A DNA stretch of 64,000 nucleotides, taken from contig JADJQW010000002.1 in the NCBI GenBank assembly GCA_016712535.1, positions 310,001 through 374,000 of the forward strand, read 5' to 3'. This stretch comes from Flavobacteriales bacterium. Its GTDB lineage: Bacteria > Bacteroidota > Bacteroidia > Flavobacteriales_F > PHOS-HE28. Each line of letters starts with the position of its first letter. The stretch's first letter is position 1. Position numbers and translations under genes: made by a program. Shown here piece after piece: positions 25,116 to 33,834 of the stretch. Below the pieces are notes generated by a model that ran no database searches, was not told the DNA's origin, and saw nothing but the letters and a program-made list of their open reading frames with translations.

Positions 25116-26633
25116 ATGTCCAACGCACTTTCCGATCAAGAAGTCATCCGCCGCGAGGCGCTCCAGAAGCTCCGCGCCCTCGGCATCGATCCCTTTCCCG
25201 CCGCTGAGTACAAGGTAACGGCTACCGCTGCTGATGTGAAAGGCCTGTTCAAGGAAGAAGGCGAGCCCGCCCATGTGAGCATCGCGGGCCGGATCATGAG
25301 CGTGCGCGTCATGGGCAAGGCCAGCTTCGCGGTGCTGCGCGACCACACCGGCGACCAACAGATCTACGTGGCGCGCGATGAAGTGGCCCCCGGCGATGAC
25401 AAGGCGATGTACGATGAGGTATGGAAGCACCTGCTGCACCTCGGCGATTTCATCGGAGTGACGGGGCATGTTTTCAAGACCCGCACCGGCGAGATCACCG
25501 TTCACGTGAAGCAGCTCACCATCCTCGGGAAGGCGCTGAAGCCGCTGCCGGTGGTGAAGACCGACGACGAAGGCAACGTGCACGATGCCTTCACCGATCC
25601 CGAGCAGCGCTACCGCCAGCGCTACGTGGACCTGAACGTGAACCCCGGCGTGAAGGAGACCTTCCTCAAGCGCTCGCGCATCGTCACGGCCATGCGCTCC
25701 TTCATGACCGAGAGCGGATACCACGAGGTGGACACGCCCGTGCTGCAGCCCATCCCCGGCGGCGCGGCGGCACGTCCTTTCGTCACGCACCACAACGCGC
25801 TCGACATCCCGCTCTACCTGCGCATCGCCAACGAGCTCTACCTCAAGCGCCTCATCGTGGGCGGCTTCGAGGGCGTGTTCGAGTTCAGCCGCAACTTCCG
25901 CAACGAGGGCATGGACCGCACGCACAACCCGGAGTTCACCATCATGGAGCTCTACGTGGCCTACAAGGACTACCGCTGGATGATGGGCTACATGGAGCGC
26001 ATGCTCGAGCAGGTGTGCGTCGCGGCGAACGGCAAGGCCGAAGCCACCTTCGGAGAGAACACGATCCGGTTCACAGCGCCCTTCAAGCGCATCACCATGT
26101 GCGGCAGCATCCAAGAGAAGACCGGCGCCGAGGTGCTCGGGATGGATGAAGCCGCCCTGCGCTCGCTCTGCGCGAAGCACCAGATCCATGTGGAGCCCAG
26201 CATGGGCAAGGGCAAGCTCATCGATGAGCTGTTCAGCGCGCTGGTGCAGCCTGAATTGATCCAGCCCACTTTCGTGTGCGACTTCCCGGTGGAGATGAGC
26301 CCGCTGTGCAAGAAGCACCGAGACGATGCGCGCCTCACCGAGCGCTTCGAGCTTTTCGTGAACGGCTTCGAGTTGGCGAATGCGTACAGCGAACTGAATG
26401 ATCCCATCGATCAGCGCGAGCGCTTCGAGGCGCAGTTGGAACTGCAACAGCGCGGCGATGACGAGGCCATGTTCATCGATCAGGATTTCCTCCGTGCGCT
26501 CGAGTACGGCATGCCGCCCACCAGCGGCGTGGGCATTGGCGTGGACCGCCTGGTGATGCTGCTCACCAACAACCCGGCGATCCAAGAGGTGCTGCTGTTT
26601 CCGCAGATGCGGCCGGAGCGATCGAATGCGTGA
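25116..26633 (+). CDS. lysS: Lysine--tRNA ligase, class II
   Basis: 505 residues, the normal length of class II LysRS. It charges tRNA-Lys with lysine. An N-terminal OB-fold anticodon-binding domain (about 55-160, with VSIAGRIMSVR) precedes the catalytic domain, where motif 2 (FEFSRNFRNEGMDRTHNPEF) and motif 3 (GVGIGVDRLVML) are intact. The start at 25116 (MSNALSDQEVIRREAL) fits the family and follows a promoter element; the frame from 25080 would begin upstream of that element. It is divergent from the isomerase gene and is followed by a 103-bp spacer with a hairpin. Confidence 0.96.
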   Translation: MSNALSDQEVIRREALQKLRALGIDPFPAAEYKVTATAADVKGLFKEEGEPAHVSIAGRIMSVRVMGKASFAVLRDHTGDQQIYVARDEVAPGDDKAMYDEVWKHLLHLGDFIGVTGHVFKTRTGEITVHVKQLTILGKALKPLPVVKTDDEGNVHDAFTDPEQRYRQRYVDLNVNPGVKETFLKRSRIVTAMRSFMTESGYHEVDTPVLQPIPGGAAARPFVTHHNALDIPLYLRIANELYLKRLIVGGFEGVFEFSRNFRNEGMDRTHNPEFTIMELYVAYKDYRWMMGYMERMLEQVCVAANGKAEATFGENTIRFTAPFKRITMCGSIQEKTGAEVLGMDEAALRSLCAKHQIHVEPSMGKGKLIDELFSALVQPELIQPTFVCDFPVEMSPLCKKHRDDARLTERFELFVNGFELANAYSELNDPIDQRERFEAQLELQQRGDDEAMFIDQDFLRALEYGMPPTSGVGIGVDRLVMLLTNNPAIQEVLLFPQMRPERSNA

Positions 26634-26680
26634 GAGCTCGTAGGGCTCGGAAACAGGATTCGGGCCTCGGGCCCTGGCTG

Positions 26681-26704
26681 GTGTTGGGCTCGGGCAACCA
26701 ACAC
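26681..26704 (+). terminator. Hairpin downstream of lysS
   Basis: GTGTTGG (26681-26687) and CCAACAC (26698-26704) form a perfect 7-bp stem with a 10-nt loop, about 50 nt after the lysS stop. No T-run follows, so termination is only a guess. A second small GC palindrome (GGGCC-TCG-GGCCC) lies just before it. Confidence 0.35.
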
Positions 26705-26736
26705 GAAGTGGCCCCGGTCATTCGTTGGACACCACC

Positions 26737-27413
26737 ATGCAACTCCGATTCGTCCTCCTGCTCCTGAGCTGCGCGTTCACCCGGCCTTGGCTGATGGGCC
26801 AATACGGCATCGGCATCCAAGGTGGGGCGTTTGTCGCAACAGGTGCATGGGAGGCTCGTGAAGAGCTGAAGGAACGAGGTGGTTGGATAGCCGGCCTGCA
26901 ATGGGTGGAAGGGACGCAATGGGCTTCCGGATCGGGTTGGATGCAGGGCAGCGCCGATATTCCGTGAAGGCGAGGCATGAGTTGGACGGCAAGCACGAGG
27001 AATTCGAGAGTGTCTCGAGCCTATTGTGGCTCTCCTTCGAGCTGCGTTGGCGGCTTACGCGGAACCATCGGTTGTTCTTCGAGCTCGGTCCGGTCATCGG
27101 CGCCGAGATAGGCGAGCGGCGTGTTGGGGTGAGGGTTGATCAAGGAGGTGATTTCCAGACCGGGTACTACCGGAGGGAAACCCCGGTTGATGAAGTCGAG
27201 AGTGGCTTTTCCGTTCGCGATGGTCGATGGCGCATCGGGTTCACGGGTGAATGGCCGATTGGTGGCCGCCTGCTGGCCACAACCGGGTTGCATGTTTGTC
27301 CCGGGGTTGGGAATTGGGCGCGCGAGCACGGTTATGCCACGGTTGATGCTTCGGCCGGTGTGGGGCTTTTGTACATGATGATCGATGGAAAGGCTAAAGG
27401 ACGGCGACGTTGA
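26737..27413 (+). pseudogene. Frameshifted outer-membrane beta-barrel-like protein gene
   Basis: Two overlapping frames appear to encode one protein. The first starts at the ATG at 26737 with a signal peptide (LRFVLLLLSCAFTRPWLMGQ) and continues into mature sequence (YGIGIQGGAFVATGAW), then runs to a stop at 26965-26967 in implausible sequence. The second frame, open through 27413, takes over near GGRDAMGFRIGLDAGQ and continues as alternating polar/hydrophobic strands with Gly turns, like a small porin-type barrel of about 225 residues. The switch lies around 26905-26920, in a G/A-rich run. Either one or two bases are gained or lost in the genome, or the base call is wrong. I do not recognise a specific family. 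Its TGA directly abuts the TGA of the opposite-strand gene, forming TGATCA. Confidence 0.55.
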
Positions 27414-29252
27414 TCACGTCAATCGTTCCACCCGCTCCATCACATCACCCACTTGGAGCATCCACACCACGTCCATACCGCTCACCACTTCACCGAAGCG
27501 CGTGTAGCGGCCATCGAGGTGCGGCGCGGCGCTGTGCGTGATGAAGAATTGGCAGCTCTCGGTATCAGGGCCTGCTGAAGCAAGACCTACGGAGCCCGCG
27601 GTGAACGGCGAGCGGCCGATCTCCGTCCGCAAGGTCCATGGCATGCCGCCGTAACCATCGCCGCGCGGACAGCCGCCCTGCACCACGAAGTTGGGCACCA
27701 TGCGGTGGAAGGCCTTGCCGTTGTAGTACCCAGCCGTCACCAGAGAATCGAAGGCGAGGCTGCTGCCGGGGCATTCGTTCACATCGGTAGCTATGGTGAT
27801 CTCACCTTTGTTCGTGACGATACGGTACTGCTGGCCTTGCCTCAGCGCACGAAGCCTTTCCTTGTTGATGGGGTGATTGAAAGGAGGTGGTGCGTGACGT
27901 GGAGGAGGGAGTCCGTCGCGCTTGGCGATCGCCTTCTGCAACAAGAGTCGCGCTTCAAGATCTCGGATGGGCTGAAGCGGGGCGAGAGCAGTTTCGTCTA
28001 AGGATGACGGCAGGAGCAGTTGGATGACCTCCTTGTCTTCTTCAACCAACAACTCGGCGATAGCGGAGACTAGTCCGGCGTCGCCGAGCAGGACCACTGA
28101 ATGCACCAATTCGCGCATTTGGGCGTATTGCGATTCGAACGAAGCGTACCGAGATCGCATCATGTTGTTCCGGATCTCTCGTACGGCCCACTGCATGATC
28201 GCCTGCTTGATTGCTGGGTGGTCCTCTTCACCCAGGCGCTGGATCGCTTGGGGCAAATAGTCGGAGGTGAGGTTGAGCATCACCCCCCAATGCTCAGCGC
28301 GCAAGTACGGGTTGTCGGATCGATCAAGGCCAATGCGAGCCGAAGTGAAGTGCTCATGAAGGTCTTGCCCGCAGCGCTCAACAAGGCCTTCTATCGCGAG
28401 CGTGATGTGGATGTCCGACGTTCGGTTCGCGGTCTTCTCCAATGCGGACCGAGGCATCGGGCAAGGCAATGCGCGGAGTTCTTCCAACGCTGCTCGACAG
28501 ATCATCGGCTCCGGGTCTAGGAGCAGGTCTGTGAGCAATGGGCTTCCGGACGACTTCGACGCACGGGCCCACGAGCGAAGCGCTGACACGCGTTCCGGCA
28601 ACGAGCGCGATGCGTCACAGGCGACTTGCGCGAGGAATGCCGTATCGGCCGCCACGCCCAGTTTCCGCATTCCAAGAAGGGCGAAGGATCGCACTTCGAT
28701 TGATTCGGATTCCATGAGCCGTTCGACCGCGGCCTTCAGCGTCAAGACCGTGCTATCCGGCAGCCTCCTCAGCGCATCGGCCGCGCGCGCCTGTTCATGT
28801 CCCTCGGCATTTTCGTAGTACTCCAGTATCACGCGGGGATCCCTCGCCGGTCCGCCGCGCAGTCGAGCGGAGAAAACAGCCGAGGCGATCGCGTGAATCA
28901 CGAAGCCGTCGTGTTCGCTCCTGCTGAATTCGACCATGCGCTCAATGGTCGAGCTGTCCGCCACGAAGCCAAGTGCGAATGCCGCCGTCGAACGAACAGT
29001 GGCGATCTCATCCGAGAGGGCCTTCAATAAGCAAGGTGTCGCCAAGGTGTCCTGCACGCTCGCGAAGGCCAACGCAGCCGCCTCGCGCACCTCTGGCGCT
29101 TCGTGCTTCAGCAGCTGGCAGAGCGCATCGGCATCGCGGTGCTCTTGCGCCTCGAGCACCGGCCAGAGGCGCTCATCGGCCCAGCGGTTCGGTGCATCAG
29201 GCCGTGGCGCCCCGCATGCGGCAAGCAGCAGCAGGAAGAGGACCTTGCGCAT
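27414..29252 (-). CDS. Lipoprotein fusing HEAT repeats to a cyclophilin-type peptidyl-prolyl isomerase
   Basis: 612 residues. The N-terminus MRKVLFLLLLAACGAP ends in a lipobox (LAAC), so it is a lipoprotein of the inner or outer membrane. Residues from about 30 to 430 are rich in HEAT-type helix pairs (for example PEVREAAALAFA, ATVRSTAAFALG). The last 170 residues are a cyclophilin domain: FHRMVPNFVVQGG, the GTAGSVGLA-like FTAGSVGLASAGP, QFFITHS and YTRFGEVVSGMDVV, which retains the key FHR arginine. A role in folding exported proteins is likely, with the HEAT scaffold perhaps holding clients. It lies 5 nt after the small gene upstream, so they are probably co-transcribed. Such fusions occur in Bacteroidota but are not characterised, as far as I know. 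Confidence 0.85.
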   Translation of the reverse strand: MRKVLFLLLLAACGAPRPDAPNRWADERLWPVLEAQEHRDADALCQLLKHEAPEVREAAALAFASVQDTLATPCLLKALSDEIATVRSTAAFALGFVADSSTIERMVEFSRSEHDGFVIHAIASAVFSARLRGGPARDPRVILEYYENAEGHEQARAADALRRLPDSTVLTLKAAVERLMESESIEVRSFALLGMRKLGVAADTAFLAQVACDASRSLPERVSALRSWARASKSSGSPLLTDLLLDPEPMICRAALEELRALPCPMPRSALEKTANRTSDIHITLAIEGLVERCGQDLHEHFTSARIGLDRSDNPYLRAEHWGVMLNLTSDYLPQAIQRLGEEDHPAIKQAIMQWAVREIRNNMMRSRYASFESQYAQMRELVHSVVLLGDAGLVSAIAELLVEEDKEVIQLLLPSSLDETALAPLQPIRDLEARLLLQKAIAKRDGLPPPRHAPPPFNHPINKERLRALRQGQQYRIVTNKGEITIATDVNECPGSSLAFDSLVTAGYYNGKAFHRMVPNFVVQGGCPRGDGYGGMPWTLRTEIGRSPFTAGSVGLASAGPDTESCQFFITHSAAPHLDGRYTRFGEVVSGMDVVWMLQVGDVMERVERLT

Positions 29253-29257
29253 GCGCG

Positions 29258-29500
29258 CTAGCTCGCGATGCTCTCGGCGGAGACGATGTCGGCCGGAGCG
29301 ATGGGAATGACCTGCGCGGGAGAGCCTTGCGTGAGGCGCTCGTAGTCGCGAACGCTGGCGAAGAAGAGGCGCTTGGTGCCGTCAGCGCCAGCGCTCTCGC
29401 TGGTCTCCACCTCCCACACCACGCCGAAGACCTCCTTGCCTCCGCGCAGCTTGAAGCGGCAATGCTGGTGGGCGAACTTCCGGAGGTTGGCGACTTCCAT
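29258..29500 (-). CDS. Small conserved hypothetical protein
   Basis: 80 residues from the ATG at 29500 (MEVANLRKFAHQHCRFKLRG). The frame runs on upstream to 29554, but the added residues are not conserved-looking and would cross the likely promoter. GGKEVFGVVWEVE and RDYERL suggest a small beta-rich domain, reminiscent of conserved short Bacteroidota proteins of unknown function. Soluble, no signal peptide. It is the first gene of a two-gene unit with the HEAT-cyclophilin lipoprotein. A TACTTTTC sequence at 29517-29524 (minus strand, one mismatch from TAnnTTTG) lies 16 nt before the start. Confidence 0.6.
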   Translation of the reverse strand: MEVANLRKFAHQHCRFKLRGGKEVFGVVWEVETSESAGADGTKRLFFASVRDYERLTQGSPAQVIPIAPADIVSAESIAS

Positions 29501-29554
29501 GGCAACAGCGACAGCGGAAAAGTAGCAGGGGGCGGAGGCGGAGCGCTGATCCAA

Positions 29555-29585
29555 TTATCAACAGCGCATGCCAACCTGTGGAAAA
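29555..29585. other. Pair of DnaA-box-like sequences
   Basis: TTATCAACA (29555-29563, plus strand, one mismatch from TTATCCACA) and, on the minus strand, TTTTCCACA (29585-29577, fits TTWTNCACA) face each other across 13 nt in the 103-bp spacer between the DUF4837 gene and the small conserved gene. It could be chance or a DnaA regulatory site; the surroundings are not AT-rich enough for an obvious origin. Confidence 0.25.
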
Positions 29586-29603
29586 ACGGTAGGCAGCGAT
29601 GCG

Positions 29604-30641
29604 CTATTGCGCGCCGCCACTGGAAGCTGATCCGCTGAAGCGCAGGGAGAAGATCAGCGCTTCGAGCTCGCGCACATACGGCCGCTTGTCGAACTGCGGC
29701 GCGTAGGCGAATCCTTCGACGGTGACGATGCGCTTCCCGCTCGGATCGAGCGTGGTCAGGCTCACGAAGGGTCCGCCCATTTTCGCGCCGTGCATGCCGT
29801 AGAGGCCGTGCATCAGGTAAGCGAAGCGCCCGTCGAGCTGCACCGCTCGACCGCCGGGCATCAGGTCCATCTGCTCGAACGCGCGCCGGACCACCATGTA
29901 TGATCCCGGGTCGGGGCCATCGATGCGCTGCTTGGTTGCCGCATCGCGCAGATCAACCAGAGAGGGCACATTCCAGGTGCTGTCGCTCACATAAGGGTGA
30001 CTATGGATGAGCAGGCCTTCGATCACGTTATGCTCGAGCCCTCCGCCAGCTATGATGCGGTCGCGTTGAAGCCAGGTGATCACGGAGTCCTGCTTCATCA
30101 TGCGGTATCCGCCGGGCACGTCGAGCTCGATGCCGAGTGACGCGCGCAAGCTGCTGGCGAGCGCGGCGTCGCGCTCGTGCTTCAGCCGTGCGCCCGTGCG
30201 TGCGCGATGGTGGTCCTCGAACGCACGGACCACCGCATCGGCATTGGCGCTGAAGAGCGCGTTCCAGGCCTCAGGCTTTCCTGCGCCAACGCGCGCCACG
30301 AGCTGGCCGCGTGCATGCTGGTCGCGCAGCATGAGCACGCCGGAGCTGTCCTCGCCGAAGGCGGCGTAGAGCACGCTGTGGTGCGCTTGCAGCAGGCTGG
30401 CGAAATCCTCCGGGCGGCATTGGGCCACCCGGAATAGCGCCTCGCGCTGCGGCATGCCTTGCATCGGCTGCTCCAGGATCGAGCGCACCAGCGCGCCGGG
30501 CTCACCCTCCCAATGGCCTTTCGGCATCACCACGAGAATCTCCTCCGGTCCACCGGCGCTATCGGGCAAGCGCTTGCGCGCGTCATCACAGCTGGCTAGC
30601 AGCGCGATCGCCATGCAGGCCGCCGTATGCTTCATGCTCAT
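29604..30641 (-). CDS. DUF4837 family lipoprotein
   Basis: 345 residues with a lipoprotein signal (ACMAIALLASC, cysteine at about 18). The body has the DUF4837 pattern: GGPEEILVVMPKGHWEG near the N-terminus, a central DVPGGYRMMKQDSVITWLQRD, and a C-terminal segment ending in VTVEGFAYAPQFDKR. The family is restricted mainly to Bacteroidota and has no known function. The gene commonly sits next to a LysM lytic transglycosylase, as here: its start overlaps the transglycosylase stop by 4 nt, so the two are translated together. Together they may form a cell-wall remodelling unit; that is inference from context. Confidence 0.85.
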   Translation of the reverse strand: MSMKHTAACMAIALLASCDDARKRLPDSAGGPEEILVVMPKGHWEGEPGALVRSILEQPMQGMPQREALFRVAQCRPEDFASLLQAHHSVLYAAFGEDSSGVLMLRDQHARGQLVARVGAGKPEAWNALFSANADAVVRAFEDHHRARTGARLKHERDAALASSLRASLGIELDVPGGYRMMKQDSVITWLQRDRIIAGGGLEHNVIEGLLIHSHPYVSDSTWNVPSLVDLRDAATKQRIDGPDPGSYMVVRRAFEQMDLMPGGRAVQLDGRFAYLMHGLYGMHGAKMGGPFVSLTTLDPSGKRIVTVEGFAYAPQFDKRPYVRELEALIFSLRFSGSASSGGAQ

Positions 30642-32101
30642 CCTTGCGGTGCGCGCACGCGGATGCGCGCGCCGGGCTTCAGGCCGTCAGGCAGTCCGCC
30701 ATTCAGGCTGCGCAGGTCCTCGACGCTCACGCCGGGGTGCCGCTGCGCGATGCTCCACAAGGTGTCGCCCGCTTGCACCACATAGTAGCCGCTGGCATCG
30801 GAGCCAGGAGAGGCCTGTGCGGTTCGCTCGCTGCTAGGTGCACCCTTGCGCACCACAAGCTTCTGACCGGGTCGGATCATGTCGTTGCGCAGGCCGTTGA
30901 GCTTGCGCAATTGCGGCACGCTCATGCCATAGCGCTTCGCGATGCCGCCGAGCGATTCACCCTTGCGCACGGTGTGGTGCCTGTCAGCAACGCGTTCGGT
31001 CGCCGCCGCCGCAGAGGCTGCTGTCGCGATGGGCTGGGTTCCGGGATTCGCGGCGTAGTAGCTGTAGCGAAGCAGTTCTTCGTTGTTGATGTAAACGGGC
31101 ACGGCATCTTTCGGCAGGTACACGCTCACGGGCTGGTCCACATCGGGCACGATGCCGAGCTTGAAGGTGGGATTCAGTTCCCGGAGCTCCTGCACGGTGC
31201 CGCCCGTGAGCACGGCGATGGCGGCCAGGTCGAGCGGGTGGCACACTTGCACGGTATCCACCTCATAGGCGCAATAGGTGGGCGCGATGGGGTAGATGTT
31301 ATGGTCGGCATGGTGCGCGAAGAGGTAGTTCACCGCGATGAAGGCAGGCACATAGCCTCGTGTCTCGCGTGGCAGGTAGTCGTAGATCTTCCAATAGTCC
31401 TTCACGCCGCCCGCGCGGCGGATGGCTTTGTTCACGTTGCCTGGGCCGCAGTTGTACGCCGCCAGGGCCAATTCCCAATCGCCATAGATGCGGTGCAGGT
31501 ACTTCAGGTAGCGACAGGCGGCCTCCGTGCTCTTATGGACATCATGGCGCTCGTCGATGTAGCTGTCGGCCTTCAAGCCATAGATCTTGCCGGTGGGCAG
31601 CATGAATTGCCAAAGGCCCACTGCGCCGGCACGCGAACGGGCGCTCGGGTTCAGCGCGCTCTCCACAACGGCCAGGTACTTCATCTCAAGGGGGATCCCA
31701 TGGCGGTCCAGGTATTCCTCGAAGGTGGGGAAGTAGAGTTCGGCGAGGCCCAGCATGCGTGAGCTCATCTCGCGCTTGCGCACCATGTACAGGTCGATGT
31801 ATGACTGCACCACGTGATTATAGACCAGGCTGAAGGGCGAGTTGGCGTCAAGCACGGCGACGCGCTGCTGCATGATGTCCTCGCTCCAGGTCGGGACCTG
31901 ATTGGGCGCGAAGCCATGCAGATTGTGGTGCGCGGTGTCGATGGTGAACGGCGAGTGCTTGACCCAATGCAGGTTGGCCAGGTCATCCAATCGCGCCATC
32001 ACCGGATCATCGGCGGGCAAGGCGAGCGGGGCCTCGCGCTGCGCCATGGAGCAGAAGGGAAGCAGCAGGGCGGCTAAGGTGAATCGACGGAGCAAAGGCA
32101 T
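30638..32101 (-). CDS. Membrane-bound lytic murein transglycosylase D-like protein with LysM domains
   Basis: 487 residues. A signal peptide (LLRRFTLAALLLPFCSMA) is followed by an SLT lysozyme-like domain: YLAVVESALNPSARSRAGA holds the catalytic Glu, and AVGLWQFM and YNCGPGNVNKA are family motifs. Two clear LysM domains follow (HTVRKGESLGGIAKRYGMS and YVVQAGDTLWSIAQRHPG), plus a degenerate third one before them. It cleaves peptidoglycan strands with formation of anhydromuramyl ends. The ATG at 32101 lies only 5 nt from a TACCTTCG promoter element, so the mRNA may be leaderless or nearly so; the upstream ATG at 32128 would lie before the promoter. Operon with DUF4837. Confidence 0.92.
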   Translation of the reverse strand: MPLLRRFTLAALLLPFCSMAQREAPLALPADDPVMARLDDLANLHWVKHSPFTIDTAHHNLHGFAPNQVPTWSEDIMQQRVAVLDANSPFSLVYNHVVQSYIDLYMVRKREMSSRMLGLAELYFPTFEEYLDRHGIPLEMKYLAVVESALNPSARSRAGAVGLWQFMLPTGKIYGLKADSYIDERHDVHKSTEAACRYLKYLHRIYGDWELALAAYNCGPGNVNKAIRRAGGVKDYWKIYDYLPRETRGYVPAFIAVNYLFAHHADHNIYPIAPTYCAYEVDTVQVCHPLDLAAIAVLTGGTVQELRELNPTFKLGIVPDVDQPVSVYLPKDAVPVYINNEELLRYSYYAANPGTQPIATAASAAAATERVADRHHTVRKGESLGGIAKRYGMSVPQLRKLNGLRNDMIRPGQKLVVRKGAPSSERTAQASPGSDASGYYVVQAGDTLWSIAQRHPGVSVEDLRSLNGGLPDGLKPGARIRVRAPQG

Positions 32102-32106
32102 GGTGC

Positions 32107-32114
32107 CGAAGGTA
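32107..32114 (-). promoter_or_regulatory. -7 promoter element of the lytic transglycosylase operon
   Basis: Minus-strand TACCTTCG, 5 nt before the ATG at 32101; predicts a leaderless or near-leaderless message. Confidence 0.5.
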
Positions 32115-32178
32115 CCCGTAATACGCAAGAAGGCCCGTCTTGGTATGTGAGCGGTTCGTTCACACCAGCGTGTGGATG

Positions 32179-33588
32179 CTACGAACCGAAGAGCGCCTTC
32201 GCCGATGCCAGCAATCGCGCTTCATCGAAGGGCCTGGCCATCAGCTGCACGCCGAAGGGCAGGCCGTTGCTGTGCGTTCCGGTGGGCAGGCTGATGGCTG
32301 GCGTGCCTGCGAGGTTGGCTTGAACGGTGAAGATGTCCTGCAGGTACATGGCCACGGGATCGGTGATCTCGCCGGGCGAGAAGGCCGTGCTCGGACAGGT
32401 CGGGCCGAGCAGCAGGTCGAAGCGGTCGAAGGCTTCCAAGGTGCGGTCGCGCAGGATCCGTCGCACGCATTGGGCCTTGGCGTAGTACGCATCGTAGTAG
32501 CCCGAGCTCAGAACGAAGGTCCCCAGGAGGATGCGCCGTTTCACCTCTGGCCCGAAGCCTTCGGTGCGGCTCAGTCGATAGGTCTCCTCCACGCCCTGCG
32601 CCTGCTTGCTGCGATGCCCGAAGTGGATGCCATCGAATCGCGCGAGGTTGCTGCTGGCCTCGGCCGTGGCCAGGATGTAATAAGCGGGCACCTGGTGATC
32701 GAGCAGCGGCACCTCTACGGCTTCCACCGTGTGGCCTTCGCGCCTCAAGCGGTCGATCTGCAGCTGCAGATGCGCCACAACCTCGGGATCCATGCCTGCG
32801 CGCTCAAGGCCTTCGCGGAAGTAGCCGATGCGCAGCTTCCTGGGATTGCCGAGTGCGATGGGCTCGTTCGGCCTGCTGCTCGTGGTGCTGTCGTGCGGAT
32901 CGCTGCCCGCGATGACGCTGTAGAGCGCGGCAGCATCCTCCACAGTGCGCGCGAAGGGGCCGATCTGGTCGAAGCTGCTCGCGAAGGCGATCAGGCCGTA
33001 GCGGCTCACGCGGCCATAGGTGGGCTTGAAGCCGACCGTGCCGGTGAATGAGGCGGGCTGCCGGATGCTGCCGCCGGTATCGCTTCCCAACGCGGCATGC
33101 ACGATGCCCGCAGCAACGCTCGCGGCAGCGCCGCCGCTGCTGCCGCCGGGCACTTTCCCGGGGTCCACGGGGTTCTTCACGTTGCCGAAAGCGCTGTTCT
33201 CGTTGCTGCTGCCCATGGCGAACTCGTCGCAGTTGGTGCGGCCGATGATCACCGCATCGGCAGCGAGCAATCGCTCAACCGCAGTTGCGCTGTACAGCGA
33301 CGTGAAGCCTTCGAGGATGCGCGATGCGGCGCTCACCTTATGGCCCTTGTAGCAGAGGTTGTCCTTGATGCTCACGAGCATGCCGGCGAGTGGCCCAGCA
33401 GTGCCGGACAACAATTTGGCATCCGCATCGGCGGCCTTGGCCAACGCGCTCTCCGGAAAGAGCTCGAGGAAGGCGTTCAGGTCCGCGCGGCGCTCAGCTT
33501 CCGCGATGGAGCGCTCAACCAGCTGCGTTACAGTAGCGCCTTGGGCAATGGCGGCGCGGGCCTCGGAGAAGGTCTTCGGGATGCTCAC
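32179..33588 (-). CDS. gatA: Asp-tRNA(Asn)/Glu-tRNA(Gln) amidotransferase subunit A
   Basis: 469 residues of the amidase signature family. The Ser-cisSer-Lys triad is in place: K75 in VSIKDN, S150 in PGGSSGGAA and S174 in DTGGSIRQPAS. GatA releases ammonia from glutamine for the GatCAB complex, which converts misacylated Glu-tRNA(Gln) or Asp-tRNA(Asn). gatB and gatC are not in the window. The YYDAYYAKAQCVRR and LLLGPTCPSTAF blocks are typical of GatA rather than of other amidases. It begins 9 nt after the tatA stop and probably shares its promoter. Confidence 0.94.
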   Translation of the reverse strand: MSIPKTFSEARAAIAQGATVTQLVERSIAEAERRADLNAFLELFPESALAKAADADAKLLSGTAGPLAGMLVSIKDNLCYKGHKVSAASRILEGFTSLYSATAVERLLAADAVIIGRTNCDEFAMGSSNENSAFGNVKNPVDPGKVPGGSSGGAAASVAAGIVHAALGSDTGGSIRQPASFTGTVGFKPTYGRVSRYGLIAFASSFDQIGPFARTVEDAAALYSVIAGSDPHDSTTSSRPNEPIALGNPRKLRIGYFREGLERAGMDPEVVAHLQLQIDRLRREGHTVEAVEVPLLDHQVPAYYILATAEASSNLARFDGIHFGHRSKQAQGVEETYRLSRTEGFGPEVKRRILLGTFVLSSGYYDAYYAKAQCVRRILRDRTLEAFDRFDLLLGPTCPSTAFSPGEITDPVAMYLQDIFTVQANLAGTPAISLPTGTHSNGLPFGVQLMARPFDEARLLASAKALFGS

Positions 33589-33597
33589 GCCAGCGGG

Positions 33598-33789
33598 CTA
33601 CTTCGCGTCGTCCTTCTTGTCCTCAACACCGTCCTTGGCGTTCTTGAACTCCTTCATGCCCTGGCCGAGGCCGCGCATGAGCTCGGGGATCTTCTTCCCC
33701 CCGAAGAGCAGGAGCAGCGCCACCACGATGAGTACAACCTGCCAAGGGCCGATCATGCCGAGCAGGATGGAAAGCGGGAGCAGGTTCAT
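33598..33789 (-). CDS. tatA: Sec-independent protein translocase subunit TatA/TatE-like
   Basis: 63 residues, typical for TatA. A single N-terminal membrane helix (about 12-29, GPWQVVLIVVALLLLFGG) is followed by the hinge FGGKKIPELMRGLGQGMKEF, an amphipathic helix and a charged tail (EDKKDDAK). It forms the pore of the twin-arginine pathway for folded proteins in the inner membrane. tatC is not in the window. It leads a two-gene unit with gatA, with a TACTTTTG promoter element 23 nt upstream. Confidence 0.92.
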   Translation of the reverse strand: MNLLPLSILLGMIGPWQVVLIVVALLLLFGGKKIPELMRGLGQGMKEFKNAKDGVEDKKDDAK

Positions 33790-33812
33790 GGTGTGCGTGA
33801 TTGTTGCAGGGC

Positions 33813-33820
33813 CAAAAGTA
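33813..33820 (-). promoter_or_regulatory. -7 promoter element of tatA-gatA
   Basis: Minus-strand TACTTTTG, an exact TAnnTTTG match 23 nt before the tatA ATG. Confidence 0.55.
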
Positions 33821-33834
33821 ACCGATCGGCCCGC

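Noticed and set aside
24858..26585. 575-residue minus-strand open frame
   Set aside because: Antisense to lysS; low-complexity His/Ala/Val composition, no motif.
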